Positions 35,493-44,619 of a stretch of 64,000 nt of DNA are shown piece by piece. Source of the stretch: Pedobacter hartonius (GTDB lineage: Bacteria; Bacteroidota; Bacteroidia; Sphingobacteriales; Sphingobacteriaceae); the NCBI RefSeq assembly GCF_900107535.1, contig NZ_FNRA01000013.1:62001-126000 (forward strand), written 5' to 3'. The position numbers and the translations under genes were made by a program. The stretch's first letter is position 1; every line of letters starts with the position of its first letter. The notes beneath the pieces were generated by a model that saw only the letters and a program-made list of their open reading frames with translations, had not been told where the DNA came from and did no database searches.

Positions 35493-36397
35493 TCTTCCCA
35501 GCTACTGTAGAGAACACCCATCTTAAGGTCATAGGTAGAGAGGCTGATGGATCTCAGGCCGGTCTTCTCCATTACATAACTGGTGATCAGCGCTGCAATG
35601 ACAATCATATCCACCCTCAGCGGGATGAGGTTTGGCATGGCTGTCCTTTCCGCATGGCTTGAACCCACCAGTTTTGCAGCGAGTCTCTTGTAGTCTTCTG
35701 CATCCAGCGAAGCTGAACTTATACTTTTGATATCAATATCTTCCAGCAGCATTGCTGCGAAGGTTTCGAATGCGCCGGCAGAGCCAATGAGTACTTCGGG
35801 CTTGTAAATAACACAGGCCTGCAGCAGGTCGGGCAGTTCCTTCGTCAGCCGCTGCCGGATGGACAGCTGATCTCGGGTACTGATCGGGTCTGAGTGAAAA
35901 TATGCTTGCATGAGCCTTGCAGCCCCGATATTATAGCTTTTCTTCCAGAGATAACCCTCTGCATTACAAATGATAAATTCGGTACTTCCCCCGCCGATAT
36001 CCATGATGAGGGAAGTTGTGCGGATAATGCCGGTGGCTTTAACCCCCTGGAATATAAAGGCCGCCTCATCCTCCCCGCTGATCACTTCAATAGCAATCCC
36101 GGCCCTGTCTGCTGCCGAGCTGACAAAATCTGCCCCGTTTGCCGCGCTGCGTATGGCAGAGGTGGCAATGGCCCTGACCACCGCCACCTCATGCCGGTCA
36201 ATTTCGTTTCTGAAATCTTTCAGCGTTGCAATGCCCCGCTCAAAAGCTTCGGGAATGATCACATGATCGTTAATGCGGCCTTCGCCAAGCCGTACAGGAA
36301 CATTGGTTTTATAGATCAGGGTTACACCTTTAGAAGATATTTCTGCTATAATCAAATGGAAGGTATTTGTACCGAGATCTATGACTGCTGCTTTCAT
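35468..36397 (-). CDS. Ppx/GppA-type exopolyphosphatase
   Basis: 309 residues, the short two-domain form without the C-terminal HD region. AAVIDLGTNTFHLIIAE is the phosphate-1 motif of the actin-like ATPase fold, SLIMDIGGGSTEFII the phosphate-2 motif, and VLIGSAGAFETFAAML the adenosine-side motif. It should remove phosphate from polyphosphate or pppGpp. Polyphosphate kinase is not adjacent. Convergent 25 bp overlap with maf. Confidence 0.9.
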   Translation of the reverse strand: MKAAVIDLGTNTFHLIIAEISSKGVTLIYKTNVPVRLGEGRINDHVIIPEAFERGIATLKDFRNEIDRHEVAVVRAIATSAIRSAANGADFVSSAADRAGIAIEVISGEDEAAFIFQGVKATGIIRTTSLIMDIGGGSTEFIICNAEGYLWKKSYNIGAARLMQAYFHSDPISTRDQLSIRQRLTKELPDLLQACVIYKPEVLIGSAGAFETFAAMLLEDIDIKSISSASLDAEDYKRLAAKLVGSSHAERTAMPNLIPLRVDMIVIAALITSYVMEKTGLRSISLSTYDLKMGVLYSSWEDQKSDNAI

Positions 36398-36426
36398 TCT
36401 TTTTTATCAAATAACGATTAAAGATA

Positions 36427-37758
36427 TCAATTCTTATAAGTAAACCACTTGATCATTTCTTTCAGGCTGGTTTTCTTGCCGTACATCAGTATTCCTACCC
36501 TGTATATCCTGGAAGCCACCCATACGGTGCCTATGAAACCCAGGATCAGCAAAACCATTGATAGGGCCAGCTGCCAGTCGGGCACACCATAGGGTAACCT
36601 TACCATCATTGCGATAGGAGAGGTAAAAGGGATGACAGATAACCAGAATGCAATATTTCCGTAGGGATCATTTGTGACCACACTTAAGGAGAGCGTGTAC
36701 CCCAGCAGCAGCGGCATCATGACGGGAAACATAAACTGCTGCGTTTCCGTTTCGCTGTCTACAGCAGAACCTATTGCAGCATATAATGCGCTGTAAAACA
36801 GGTAACCCCCTAAAAAGAAAAACAGGAACAAGGTGATGATCTTTGTCAGGTCAAGGTTTGCCAGGCTTTTCTGTATATTTCCGACCGGGCTTTTGTCCGT
36901 TGCCTCTTTGATCATCTTATCTTTGTTCTGCTGCTGCAAAGCTGCCGAAACCGACGTTTCAGTGATACCAGTTTTACCGGCATAGATCTTTAGCACAGCG
37001 GTGGAGATGATCCCCGTCAGCACGATCCACAGGATGAACTGTGTAAGGCCCACCAGAGCTATCCCGATGATCTTGCCCATCATCAGCTGAAAAGGTTTTA
37101 CTGAAGAGATCATCACCTCTATGATACGGTTTGTTTTTTCCTCGATCACGCCACGCATCACCTGGATGCCGTACATCAGGATAAACAGAAACATCAGTAT
37201 TCCGCCTGCATAGGCGATAATGGTACTGGCACCGGCGCTGGAATCTTCTTCTTTGCCTGTTTCACCGATTTTCTTTATGTCGATATCCACTGATGATTTC
37301 AGGTTATCGAGGTCCTTCTGGGCCAGCCCGCTTTGTTTCAGTTTCTGGTTGCGGATCGCATTTCCGATATCGTCGGCCACCCTTGAGTTTAAGCTCATGC
37401 CGGCCTGTTTGGTACCCAGCAGCTGTATCCCCGATGGGGCATCCAGGCTGAACCCGGGTAGGTAAAGCACATAATCATAACCTGTTTTTGCCAGTTCAGC
37501 TTTCATCTGCGGCAGTGATTTGTTTACATAGGTATACGTTGCATTTTTTGAAGAGATGAGTTTCTCGGTCAGGGTTTTGTTATTGTTCACTACAGCTATT
37601 TTATTGGAGCTACCTTTGATTCCCTGGAGGGAGAAATAGATCATCATACCGTAGAACCCGGCAATGATCATGGGCGTGGTCAGTGTCATCACTATGAATG
37701 ACTTTTTCTTTACCCTTGACAGGTATTCTCTTTGTATAATGAGTAAGATCTTGTTCAT
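36427..37758 (-). CDS. ABC-2 type exporter permease (NatB-like)
   Basis: 443 residues from the ATG at 37758 (MNKILLIIQREYLSRVKKKS), 4 bp after the ATPase stop; an upstream ATG at 37788 lies inside the ATPase gene. One helix near the N-terminus (VMTLTTPMIIAGFYGMMIYF) precedes a large extracytoplasmic loop (about residues 50-170), then five helices including the IEEKTNRIIEVMISSVKPFQ coupling segment typical of NatB/YhaP-type permeases. With the ATPase below it forms a two-gene exporter, possibly for Na+ or a drug; substrate unknown. Confidence 0.85.
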   Translation of the reverse strand: MNKILLIIQREYLSRVKKKSFIVMTLTTPMIIAGFYGMMIYFSLQGIKGSSNKIAVVNNNKTLTEKLISSKNATYTYVNKSLPQMKAELAKTGYDYVLYLPGFSLDAPSGIQLLGTKQAGMSLNSRVADDIGNAIRNQKLKQSGLAQKDLDNLKSSVDIDIKKIGETGKEEDSSAGASTIIAYAGGILMFLFILMYGIQVMRGVIEEKTNRIIEVMISSVKPFQLMMGKIIGIALVGLTQFILWIVLTGIISTAVLKIYAGKTGITETSVSAALQQQNKDKMIKEATDKSPVGNIQKSLANLDLTKIITLFLFFFLGGYLFYSALYAAIGSAVDSETETQQFMFPVMMPLLLGYTLSLSVVTNDPYGNIAFWLSVIPFTSPIAMMVRLPYGVPDWQLALSMVLLILGFIGTVWVASRIYRVGILMYGKKTSLKEMIKWFTYKN

Positions 37759-37762
37759 GGCG

Positions 37763-38668
37763 TTAATCTTTGGTTTTAACCTTGTCAATAAAAATATCGT
37801 TCATCGTAGGGATCACTTCGTCCAGGCGCTGAATATTTACCACCGGCAGTAATACAGACAGGAGCTGGTTAGAGGTTTGCCCTTCTTTCAGCTGTACTTT
37901 TAGTGTTGTCTTTCCCCTTTTGATATCCTTATACAAAATATCAAATATACCGGATGGAAGTTCAGTATTGTAATCCCCTTCATATTCCACCCAGTAGGTA
38001 TTGTTCCTGTACTGTTCTTTGATATCTTCAACAGCACCATCCAGGATCTTCCTTGAACGGTGTATCAGGGCAATGCTGTCACACAGTTCCTCTACGGATT
38101 CCATGCGGTGTGTGGAGAAGATAAAAGTTGCACCCTGTCTGTTCAGTTCCAGGATCTCGTTCTTTATAATCTCTGCATTTACAGGGTCAAAGCCGGAGAA
38201 TGGCTCATCAAGGATGATCAGCTCCGGCTGATGTAAGACCGTGACCACAAACTGCACCTTTTGCTGCATCCCCTTACTCAGATCTTCTACTTTTTTATTC
38301 CACCAGCTGCCCATTTCCAGTTTCTCGAACCAGTATTTTACCCTTTTGGTGGCTTCAGCCATGCTGAGGCCTTTCAGCCTGGCCAGATAAAGCACCTGTT
38401 CGCCGATCTCCATTTTTTTATATAAGCCGCGTTCTTCAGGCAGATATCCGATCCGGGAAATATGATTTGAATTTAAACGCTGTCCGTTAAAGATCACCTC
38501 TCCGCTATCGGGGGCCGTAATTTGTGTGATGATCCTGATAAGGGAGGTTTTGCCTGCGCCATTGGGGCCCAGAAGCCCGAATATTTTTCCCTGCTCTACC
38601 GTCAGACTTACATCATCGAGGGCACGGTGCGCCGCATATTGTTTCACAATATTGTTTACGCTTAACAT
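37763..38668 (-). CDS. ABC transporter ATP-binding protein (NatA-like)
   Basis: 301 residues. Walker A GLLGPNGAGKTSLIRI, signature LSKGMQQKVQF, Walker B LIILDEPFSGFDP and switch STHRMESVEEL are intact. The C-terminal 80 residues form a DUF4162-type domain (TYWVEYEGDYNTELPSGIFD onward), common in NatA/YhaQ exporters. First gene of the pair with the permease. Confidence 0.9.
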   Translation of the reverse strand: MLSVNNIVKQYAAHRALDDVSLTVEQGKIFGLLGPNGAGKTSLIRIITQITAPDSGEVIFNGQRLNSNHISRIGYLPEERGLYKKMEIGEQVLYLARLKGLSMAEATKRVKYWFEKLEMGSWWNKKVEDLSKGMQQKVQFVVTVLHQPELIILDEPFSGFDPVNAEIIKNEILELNRQGATFIFSTHRMESVEELCDSIALIHRSRKILDGAVEDIKEQYRNNTYWVEYEGDYNTELPSGIFDILYKDIKRGKTTLKVQLKEGQTSNQLLSVLLPVVNIQRLDEVIPTMNDIFIDKVKTKD

Positions 38669-38814
38669 AGAAATAGTTTTAGTTCTATATTAGTATATAA
38701 AAGAAAGGAAATGTTACAAAATTAATCAGCATTTGAGGCAGGGGAGAAAAATCAGCCTTCTTTTACTGCCGGAAGCGTCCCATTGTGGTAAAAATGCGTT
38801 TAAATATGATGTTG

Positions 38815-39897
38815 TTATTTTGCAAGCAACAGCTTAATTTTGTCAATTAGACCGGTTTTTTTATTGCGCTGGTTTTCTGTTCCAATCAGAAAGCCGTAAG
38901 GCTGCAGCTGGGGCACCCGGTCACATATGATTTTAACGATTCCCAGGAGGGGGATGGCGAGAATCATTCCCGCAACGCCCCATACCATTTCTCCGAGAAC
39001 GATCACCAGAATTGTAAAAAGCGGGTTGATGTTCACCTGTTCCCCTACGATAAGTGGTTCTAGTATATAGGTTTGGATAAATTGCACCAGCGCATAGGTG
39101 ACCAGTACCCCGATGATCATTTTGGTATCTCCACCCTGTGCTACCACGGCCAGCACTGTCAGGGAGGTACCTGTAAGATTGCCTATAAAGGGAATGATCT
39201 CGAGAATTCCGCAGAGCACTGCAAAGAAGATGGCGCTTTCAACACCTACAATACTAAATCCGATGCCGTACATTACCCAGAGCAGTACGATCATCATGCC
39301 CAGTCCGCTTAAGTACTGCTGTGCTACATCTCCGGCCTTATGGACAATATGATCAGCCGTACTCTTGTCGTCTGGCGGAACGAGTTTGAGGATGAATTTT
39401 TTGATGTGTGAACGGTATACCAGAAAAAGAAACATGTAGACAATGACCAGTATGGTATTGACCATGATTCCCATGATGCTGCCTGCAAAGGTTGCCAGCA
39501 TAGTCCCTGCACTGCTTCCTGCGCTGCTTTCTTTTGCCATTTGTTGCTGCTGCTTCATCGTGATGCCAGTACTTTCATGCAACCAATGGCGGAGATTGGT
39601 GAACAGGGTCACCACCCGCTCTTTCATAAGGTCTATATTATCAGCAAATCCGCTCAGTTGCCAGGCCAGTAAAAATACGATAACAGCAATTGCAGAAAGA
39701 AAGATCACTATGCAAAGGAAGGAGGCGAGGCCCCGGCTCATTCCTATCCGTTCAAACCATCCCGATAAGCGGGAGAAAAGCATTGCAAATACTGCAGCGA
39801 GGGCCAGGGGGATGAGGAAACCGGCAGCAAAATACAAGCCGGCAAATGTTAAAAAAAAGAAAAGTAGTGTGTAAATGCTTTGTTGAAGTCTATCCAT
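38815..39897 (-). CDS. AI-2E family transporter
   Basis: 360 residues with about eight hydrophobic segments: an N-terminal pair (LLFFFLTFAGLYFAAGFLIP), a third (ASFLCIVIFLSAIAVIVFLL), a middle soluble stretch with KERVVTLFTNLRHWL, then GSIMGIMVNTILVIVYMFLF and a C-terminal set ending GMILAIPLLGIVKIICD. FIGNLTGTSLTVLAVVAQGG is a typical late loop. The family (also called PerM or UPF0118) includes transport proteins for autoinducer-2 and Na+/H+ antiporters, so the substrate is open. Confidence 0.9.
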   Translation of the reverse strand: MDRLQQSIYTLLFFFLTFAGLYFAAGFLIPLALAAVFAMLFSRLSGWFERIGMSRGLASFLCIVIFLSAIAVIVFLLAWQLSGFADNIDLMKERVVTLFTNLRHWLHESTGITMKQQQQMAKESSAGSSAGTMLATFAGSIMGIMVNTILVIVYMFLFLVYRSHIKKFILKLVPPDDKSTADHIVHKAGDVAQQYLSGLGMMIVLLWVMYGIGFSIVGVESAIFFAVLCGILEIIPFIGNLTGTSLTVLAVVAQGGDTKMIIGVLVTYALVQFIQTYILEPLIVGEQVNINPLFTILVIVLGEMVWGVAGMILAIPLLGIVKIICDRVPQLQPYGFLIGTENQRNKKTGLIDKIKLLLAK

Positions 39898-39939
39898 AAT
39901 TGTTCACACAACAACACTTTTTTATTAAAGTTTTCCGGC

Positions 39940-39976
39940 ATAAAAAAAGCCACCTTTAAAGGGTAGCTTTTTTTAT
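39940..39976 (-). terminator. terminator of the grpE-dnaJ unit
   Basis: AAAAAAAGC (39942-39950) and GCTTTTTTT (39966-39974) flank a short ACC/GGT stem with one mismatch. On the minus strand the stem ends in seven T. It lies 14 bp after the dnaJ stop and could act on both strands. Confidence 0.7.
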
Positions 39977-39989
39977 TTGTCCGGATATA

Positions 39990-41168
39990 TTATTCGAAGT
40001 ATTCTTTCATTTTTTCGAAGAAGCTCTTGTCGTTTTTACCTGGCTGAGGTTTAAAGTTGGGAGAATCTCTTAATTTTTCAAGGATACTGCGTTCTTCACT
40101 GCTCAGTACTTTTGGTGTCCAGATATTCACATGAATGATCTGATCTCCGCGGTGGTAAGAATTTACTTCAGGAATACCTTTAGCTTTCAGCCTCAGCAGC
40201 TTTCCGCTTTGTGTTCCGGGTTCAATTTTAATCTTCGCTTTTCCATCGATCGTAGGTACTTCTGCACTATAACCGAGGGCTGCGTCAACAATGCTCAGGT
40301 GCAGGTCATACACCACATTATTACCTTCGCGTTTCAGCGTTTCATGAGGGATTTCCTCGATCAGGATGATCAGGTCTCCCGGGATACCGCCGTTAGGGGC
40401 AGCATTCCCTTTTCCGCTCATGCTCAGTTGCATACCGTCACTTACTCCTGCAGGGATATTGATTGAAATGGTTTCCTCACCGCGTACGGTTCCTTCACCA
40501 TGACAAGATGTACATTTGGAAGTGATCTGACTGCCTGATCCGTTACAGGTAGGGCAGGTAGAGGTAGTTTGCATTTGCCCCAGAATGGTATTGGTCACCC
40601 TGCGAACAGAGCCACTTCCACCACAGCTTTTACAGGTACTGATAGAAGACTTGTCTTTTGCACCGCTACCGTCACAGGTTTTACAAACCACCTGTTTGTT
40701 CACCTTTATTTTTTTCTCTGCGCCATGCGCTATTTCCTCAAGAGTAAGTTTTACCTTAATACGCAGATTGGATCCTTTGGCCACACGCCTGCCGCCGCCG
40801 CCGCCGCGCTGCTGCCCGCCGAAAAAGCTTTCGAAAGGACTGCCGCCACCACCGCCGCCACCAAAGATATCGCCAAACTGGCTGAAAATATCTTCCATAT
40901 TCATGCCGCCGCCGCCATAACCGCTGCCGCCACCTGATGCTCCTCCAACACCGGCATGACCGTAATGGTCATAACGTTGTTTTTTCTCAGGGTTGCTCAG
41001 CACTTCATACGCTTCAGCTGCTTCTTTGAACTTATCCTCCGCCGTATGGTCATCCGGGTTTTTGTCCGGATGGTATTTTATAGCCAGCTTTCTGTAAGCT
41101 TTTTTAATCTCTTCAGGTGAAGAGTTTTTAGCTACGCCAAGGATATCGTAATAATCTCTTTTACTCAT
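39990..41168 (-). CDS. dnaJ: chaperone protein DnaJ
   Basis: 392 residues, full type I DnaJ. J domain at 1-70 with the HPD motif ([10 protein letters not shown]); glycine-rich linker at about 74-125, unusually rich in GGGG; four zinc repeats [32 protein letters not shown]; then the C-terminal substrate and dimer domains. It stimulates DnaK ATPase. It is 2 bp after grpE, and dnaK itself is not in the window. Confidence 0.97.
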   Translation of the reverse strand: MSKRDYYDILGVAKNSSPEEIKKAYRKLAIKYHPDKNPDDHTAEDKFKEAAEAYEVLSNPEKKQRYDHYGHAGVGGASGGGSGYGGGGMNMEDIFSQFGDIFGGGGGGGSPFESFFGGQQRGGGGGRRVAKGSNLRIKVKLTLEEIAHGAEKKIKVNKQVVCKTCDGSGAKDKSSISTCKSCGGSGSVRRVTNTILGQMQTTSTCPTCNGSGSQITSKCTSCHGEGTVRGEETISINIPAGVSDGMQLSMSGKGNAAPNGGIPGDLIILIEEIPHETLKREGNNVVYDLHLSIVDAALGYSAEVPTIDGKAKIKIEPGTQSGKLLRLKAKGIPEVNSYHRGDQIIHVNIWTPKVLSSEERSILEKLRDSPNFKPQPGKNDKSFFEKMKEYFE

Positions 41169-41170
41169 AA

Positions 41171-41758
41171 TTAACTACCAACAACAACTTTTGCAAAGCG
41201 GATCACTTTGTCATTTAACGTATAACCTTTTTCTAATTCGTCTATAACCTTTCCTTTCAGCTCGTCTGTAGGGGCAGGGATTTTAGTAATAGCTTCATGA
41301 AGATCTGTATCAAAAACAGTATTGATACTTTCCTGTTCTTTCAAGCCTTTCTGCGCCAGAATGCTTTTAAGTTTGGTATGTACCAGCTGCACTCCCTCAC
41401 GGATGGCGTTGATATCAGTAGCGTTTTCAGTCGCTTTATTTGCACGGTCAAAATCATCAAGAACAGGAAGCATAGAGATGATTACATCCTTACCTGCTGT
41501 CTGTAAAAGTTCTACACGTTCTTTCTGTGTACGTCTTTTAAAATTATCAAATTCAGCAAAAAGACGTAAGTATTTGTCATTCAGCGCTGCATTTTCCAAT
41601 TTTAGCTTTTCTTCTGCAGAAATCTCCTCCACCGGTTCTGTAACTGTTTCTTCAGTTGCCGCACCTGCGTCTTCGTTTTGCTCTTGGTTCAACTGCTCTT
41701 CAGCAGTGTTTTCCGTAGTAGGATTTTCTGTATCGTTCGGTTTCTTCTTGCTAAACAT
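41171..41758 (-). CDS. grpE: nucleotide exchange factor GrpE
   Basis: 195 residues. The N-terminal 55 residues are low-complexity, Glu/Thr/Asn-rich. A long coiled coil follows ([36 protein letters not shown]), then the C-terminal beta domain with [25 protein letters not shown] and the end [16 protein letters not shown], all typical. It releases ADP from DnaK. The grpE-dnaJ pair is transcribed leftwards. No CIRCE-like inverted repeat is seen upstream. Confidence 0.96.
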   Translation of the reverse strand: MFSKKKPNDTENPTTENTAEEQLNQEQNEDAGAATEETVTEPVEEISAEEKLKLENAALNDKYLRLFAEFDNFKRRTQKERVELLQTAGKDVIISMLPVLDDFDRANKATENATDINAIREGVQLVHTKLKSILAQKGLKEQESINTVFDTDLHEAITKIPAPTDELKGKVIDELEKGYTLNDKVIRFAKVVVGS

Positions 41759-41884
41759 ACTATAGTAGAATTTTTGTGTATAAAGTCAAAATGTTTGCCA
41801 ATGGAATATATCAGCCATGCTGTCAGTTTTGTTTGAACAACACTGTACATATTGGCTGAAAAGGAAAATTTTGTCAGGAATAGC

Positions 41885-42568
41885 CTAGTTTATTGTGGCA
41901 TCCTCATGCACTATGCCGGCCTCACATTTGATAATGCGCGATGGTAGGGTGCGTATGATATGGTAATCATGTGTGGCCATCAGTACCGCTGTTCCGCTCT
42001 GGCTGATCTGTTTTAACAGCAATACGATCTCTTCAGAAGTATCGGGGTCTAAATTTCCGGTAGGCTCATCAGCAAGAATAATATCAGGGTTGTTCAGCAG
42101 CGAACGTGCGATGACTACACGCTGTTGTTCACCACCGGAAAGCTCATGCGGCATTTTCCTGATTTTTGAGCGCAGGCCTACTTTTTCAAGTACGTCCTTC
42201 ACACGTTCTTCGATCAGTTTTTTGTCTTTCCATCCGGTAGCTTTCAGCACAAAGTCGAGATTTTTTTCAACTGTCCGGTCTGTCAGCAGCTGGAAATCCT
42301 GGAATACGATACCCAGTTTCCTGCGCAGGAAAGGAACATCCCTTTCCGCCAGTTTTTTCAGATCGAAGCCGGCTATCTGTCCTTCTCCGTTACCAATATG
42401 AAGATCCCCGTAAATGATTTTCAGCAAACTGCTTTTTCCCGATCCGGTCTGGCCGATTAAAAATACAAATTCACCTTTGTCTATATTGAGGTTTACGTTG
42501 GATAACACCAGGTGTTTCTGTTGAAATACATCTACGTTCTTTAAATTGATAACCGCGTTTCCTGTCAT
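41885..42568 (-). CDS. ftsE: cell-division ATP-binding protein FtsE
   Basis: 227 residues. VINLKNVDVFQQKHLVLSNV, Walker A IGQTGSGKSSLL, LRRKLGIVFQDFQLL, signature LSGGEQQRVVIARSL, Walker B IILADEPTGNLDP and switch MATHDYHII are those of FtsE, which with FtsX controls peptidoglycan hydrolases at the septum. ftsX is not adjacent, which I recall as common in Bacteroidota. It follows the 70-residue gene by 4 bp. Confidence 0.88.
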   Translation of the reverse strand: MTGNAVINLKNVDVFQQKHLVLSNVNLNIDKGEFVFLIGQTGSGKSSLLKIIYGDLHIGNGEGQIAGFDLKKLAERDVPFLRRKLGIVFQDFQLLTDRTVEKNLDFVLKATGWKDKKLIEERVKDVLEKVGLRSKIRKMPHELSGGEQQRVVIARSLLNNPDIILADEPTGNLDPDTSEEIVLLLKQISQSGTAVLMATHDYHIIRTLPSRIIKCEAGIVHEDATIN

Positions 42569-42572
42569 TGTT

Positions 42573-42785
42573 TTAAATATCTAATTTTGCAATCTGACCA
42601 AATGGTAGTTCTTTTACCAGGTCCATAATGTAAGGCAGCTTGTGGCCAAGGCCCAGTTTATCGAGCGACTTGTCTGGCCTGTCTACCCTGAAATAGGCCA
42701 GCAGCGTAAACTTATCGTCCCTTAACTGAACATAGTCTGGTATTTTGGCAATGCCTTTAACTTTGATTACATACATTTTGTTCAA
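42573..42785 (-). CDS. conserved small protein of unknown function upstream of ftsE
   Basis: 70 residues (MNKMYVIKVKGIAKIPDYVQ onward), or 67 if the second ATG at 42776 is used. It is soluble with mixed strand and helix and ends PFGQIAKLDI. No family is recognised. It lies 4 bp ahead of ftsE on the same strand, so the two share a transcript, and the small gene may be the first gene of that unit. Confidence 0.65.
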   Translation of the reverse strand: MNKMYVIKVKGIAKIPDYVQLRDDKFTLLAYFRVDRPDKSLDKLGLGHKLPYIMDLVKELPFGQIAKLDI

Positions 42786-43106
42786 AAATAGTGTTTCAAA
42801 ATGAGAATTACGAAACGAAGAATACTGTTACACTACTCTTTTATGCATCTTATTGTTTTGGAACGATCTTCTACTGCAATCTACGGCGTTATTAAGTGCT
42901 CTTATACGACCTGTAAAGGAATGTCCAACCAGTCCTCCCGAACATAGCCCATGCGTACTTTCCGGATGCCACAGCTATACCGCGGCTATACCCCCTTAGG
43001 CAAGGCCGGGGTATAGCTGTGGTAAGGTTTTGCTAAGATCGGGGTATGCCCGGGCAGACCGCAATAACAAAATAATCAGATCACCGTAAGAGTTAACAGT
43101 TATCCG
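42786..43106. other. 321 bp gap with overlapping inverted repeats
   Basis: Non-coding between the acyl-CoA reductase stop (43107) and the small gene upstream of ftsE. The stretch 42960-43060 is clearly more GC-rich than the flanks and contains the competing stems at 42969-43022. No gene or tRNA is seen. Confidence 0.6.
42969..43022. repeat. competing inverted repeats sharing one arm
   Basis: CCACAGCTATACC (42969-42981) is the reverse complement of GGTATAGCTGTGG (43010-43022). Inside it, GCTATACCCC (42985-42994) is the reverse complement of GGGGTATAGC (43008-43017). The right arm can pair with only one left arm at a time. A third related GGGGTAT copy lies at about 43041-43047. Confidence 0.75.
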
Positions 43107-44126
43107 TTATAGGCTGTTCAGGAAATCTATAGTATTCACATTATCTGCGTAATCCCATAAGGCAGGATGCTGACTCTGGCCGAAGGTTACGATACCACTT
43201 TCAAGCTGAAGTTCAGTACTGGTAACCACACATTGAATGTTGTCCTGCATAGAGATAAGCTTTTCATTTAAATCATTCAGGCTTTTGTAGTATTCAAAAT
43301 ACAGGACCGCAAGCGGAGAGGAAAGGCCTGTATCTTCTTTTAATAGCAGGAAGCCATTGTCATAGTGCGGGGCAGAATTTACAAGATAGATCGATTTGTT
43401 ATAGTCGTAGTTGTTATTGTATTTAAAATGATTGATGATGGGCTGAAACTTTTCCAGGGGTTCGAAGAAATTTTTAATCTCATAACCTTCGGGAAGATAG
43501 ATCTTGGACACGTTACGGCAGCCGAGACCAAAGTAGTCAAAGATATCGTGGCCAAGCAGGGCTATGTCTTCTGTCTGTTCTTTGCCGTTCAGTACGGCGA
43601 TGCTGTTCCTGTTCTTCCTTATAATGTTAGGTACCTTTCCGAAATAGTAGTCGAAATACCTGGATGAATTGTTACTGCCGGTAGCGATAATGGCATCAAA
43701 ATCTTTGAGGCGCTCTGCGAAAACAATTCTTTTTCCAAGTGCCGGTTCAAAGATGACCAGCTGTCTGAGCAGTGCCGGGAGCAGTTTATTATCTGAAGAA
43801 GAGAGCTTAATCACTGCAGTATTTCCGGTAGCCAGTACGCAAAGTATATCGTGGAAGCCCACCATAGGGATATTTCCTGCCAGGATCATTCCAATGTTTT
43901 TCGGGGTTCCGGTTACCTTAATCCCTTCAAACCATTTTTCCAGCGCTGCGGGGTTCAGCATCTCCCTGAAGGAGGATAGGGACCGCTGCACTTCTTCCGG
44001 CTGGAACCACGCATTGTGATGAATTGCTAAATCGGTTACGCTGTTGAATTCATCATCTGGCTGATTCAGGAAATCACTTAGTTTGTGAAATGCAATAATT
44101 AACTTTTCAGCGGTAAGGCTTGGCAT
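43107..44126 (-). CDS. acyl-CoA reductase (LuxC-like)
   Basis: 339 residues from the ATG at 44126 (MPSLTAEKLIIAFHKLSDFL); the upstream ATG at 44186 lies over the ferredoxin promoter. Aldehyde-dehydrogenase-fold features of LuxC are visible: NIGMILAGNIPMVGFHDILC, TGNTAVIKLSSSDNKLLPAL, IATGSNNSSRYFDYYFG, and the catalytic Cys context LGCRNVSKIYLPEGY. It should reduce acyl-CoA or acyl chains to aldehyde with NADPH. It is divergent from the ferredoxin; in Bacteroidota these two are often neighbours as I recall. Confidence 0.85.
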   Translation of the reverse strand: MPSLTAEKLIIAFHKLSDFLNQPDDEFNSVTDLAIHHNAWFQPEEVQRSLSSFREMLNPAALEKWFEGIKVTGTPKNIGMILAGNIPMVGFHDILCVLATGNTAVIKLSSSDNKLLPALLRQLVIFEPALGKRIVFAERLKDFDAIIATGSNNSSRYFDYYFGKVPNIIRKNRNSIAVLNGKEQTEDIALLGHDIFDYFGLGCRNVSKIYLPEGYEIKNFFEPLEKFQPIINHFKYNNNYDYNKSIYLVNSAPHYDNGFLLLKEDTGLSSPLAVLYFEYYKSLNDLNEKLISMQDNIQCVVTSTELQLESGIVTFGQSQHPALWDYADNVNTIDFLNSL

Positions 44127-44155
44127 GTTTGGAATGATTTTAAAGGATAAATTGT

Positions 44156-44163
44156 TATATTTG
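44156..44163 (+). promoter_or_regulatory. -7 promoter box for the ferredoxin gene
   Basis: TATATTTG, exact TAnnTTTG match, 41 nt before the ferredoxin ATG at 44205. Confidence 0.55.
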
Positions 44164-44204
44164 CAGTGCAAAGGTAACTTTAGCAAATAGATTTATACTA
44201 AGAC

Positions 44205-44555
44205 ATGGCTATTAAAATAACAGACGAATGTATTAATTGCGGAGCATGTGAGCCTGAATGCCCAAATAATGCAATATATGACGCAGGTACGGCCTGGCGA
44301 TTTTCAGATGGCACCAATCTGGACGGAATCATTGATTTCGGTGACAAGGAGATTGATGCTGGTGCGGCACAGGAAGCAGTTTCTGACGAGGTTTATTATA
44401 TCGTGTCAGACAAGTGTACAGAGTGCAAAGGTTTCCATGATGAGCCTCAGTGTGCCGCTGTTTGCCCTGTAGACTGTTGTGTGGATGACGAAGACATCCG
44501 TGAAACAGAAGAAGAATTATTGAAGAAAAAAGCCTGGTTACACCAGGAAGGCTAG
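44205..44555 (+). CDS. 2x[4Fe-4S] ferredoxin
   Basis: 116 residues. Two cluster motifs: CINCGACEPECPNNAIY (residues 11-27) and CTECKGFHDEPQCAAVCPVD, the second with a longer spacer, as in the Bacteroidota and Allochromatium-type ferredoxins. A 40-residue insert lies between the motifs. It is a small soluble electron carrier. It is divergent from acyl-CoA reductase and convergent with uspA across a perfect palindrome. Confidence 0.92.
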   Translation: MAIKITDECINCGACEPECPNNAIYDAGTAWRFSDGTNLDGIIDFGDKEIDAGAAQEAVSDEVYYIVSDKCTECKGFHDEPQCAAVCPVDCCVDDEDIRETEEELLKKKAWLHQEG

Positions 44556-44562
44556 TCCTGAG

Positions 44563-44612
44563 CATCATAAAACAGAAAAGGACGCATATGCGTCCTTTTC
44601 TGTTTTATGATG
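44563..44612. terminator. bidirectional terminator, perfect 50 bp palindrome
   Basis: The arm 44563-44587 is the exact reverse complement of 44588-44612, with GACGCAT/ATGCGTC at the centre and A/T-rich outer ends. It lies 8 bp after the ferredoxin stop and 8 bp before the uspA stop on the other strand, so it should terminate both convergent genes. Confidence 0.85.
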
Positions 44613-44619
44613 GATTTTT

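Noticed and set aside
41759-41884. Possible CIRCE or heat-shock operator before grpE
   Set aside because: No TTAGCACTC-N9-GAGTGCTAA-like inverted repeat found.
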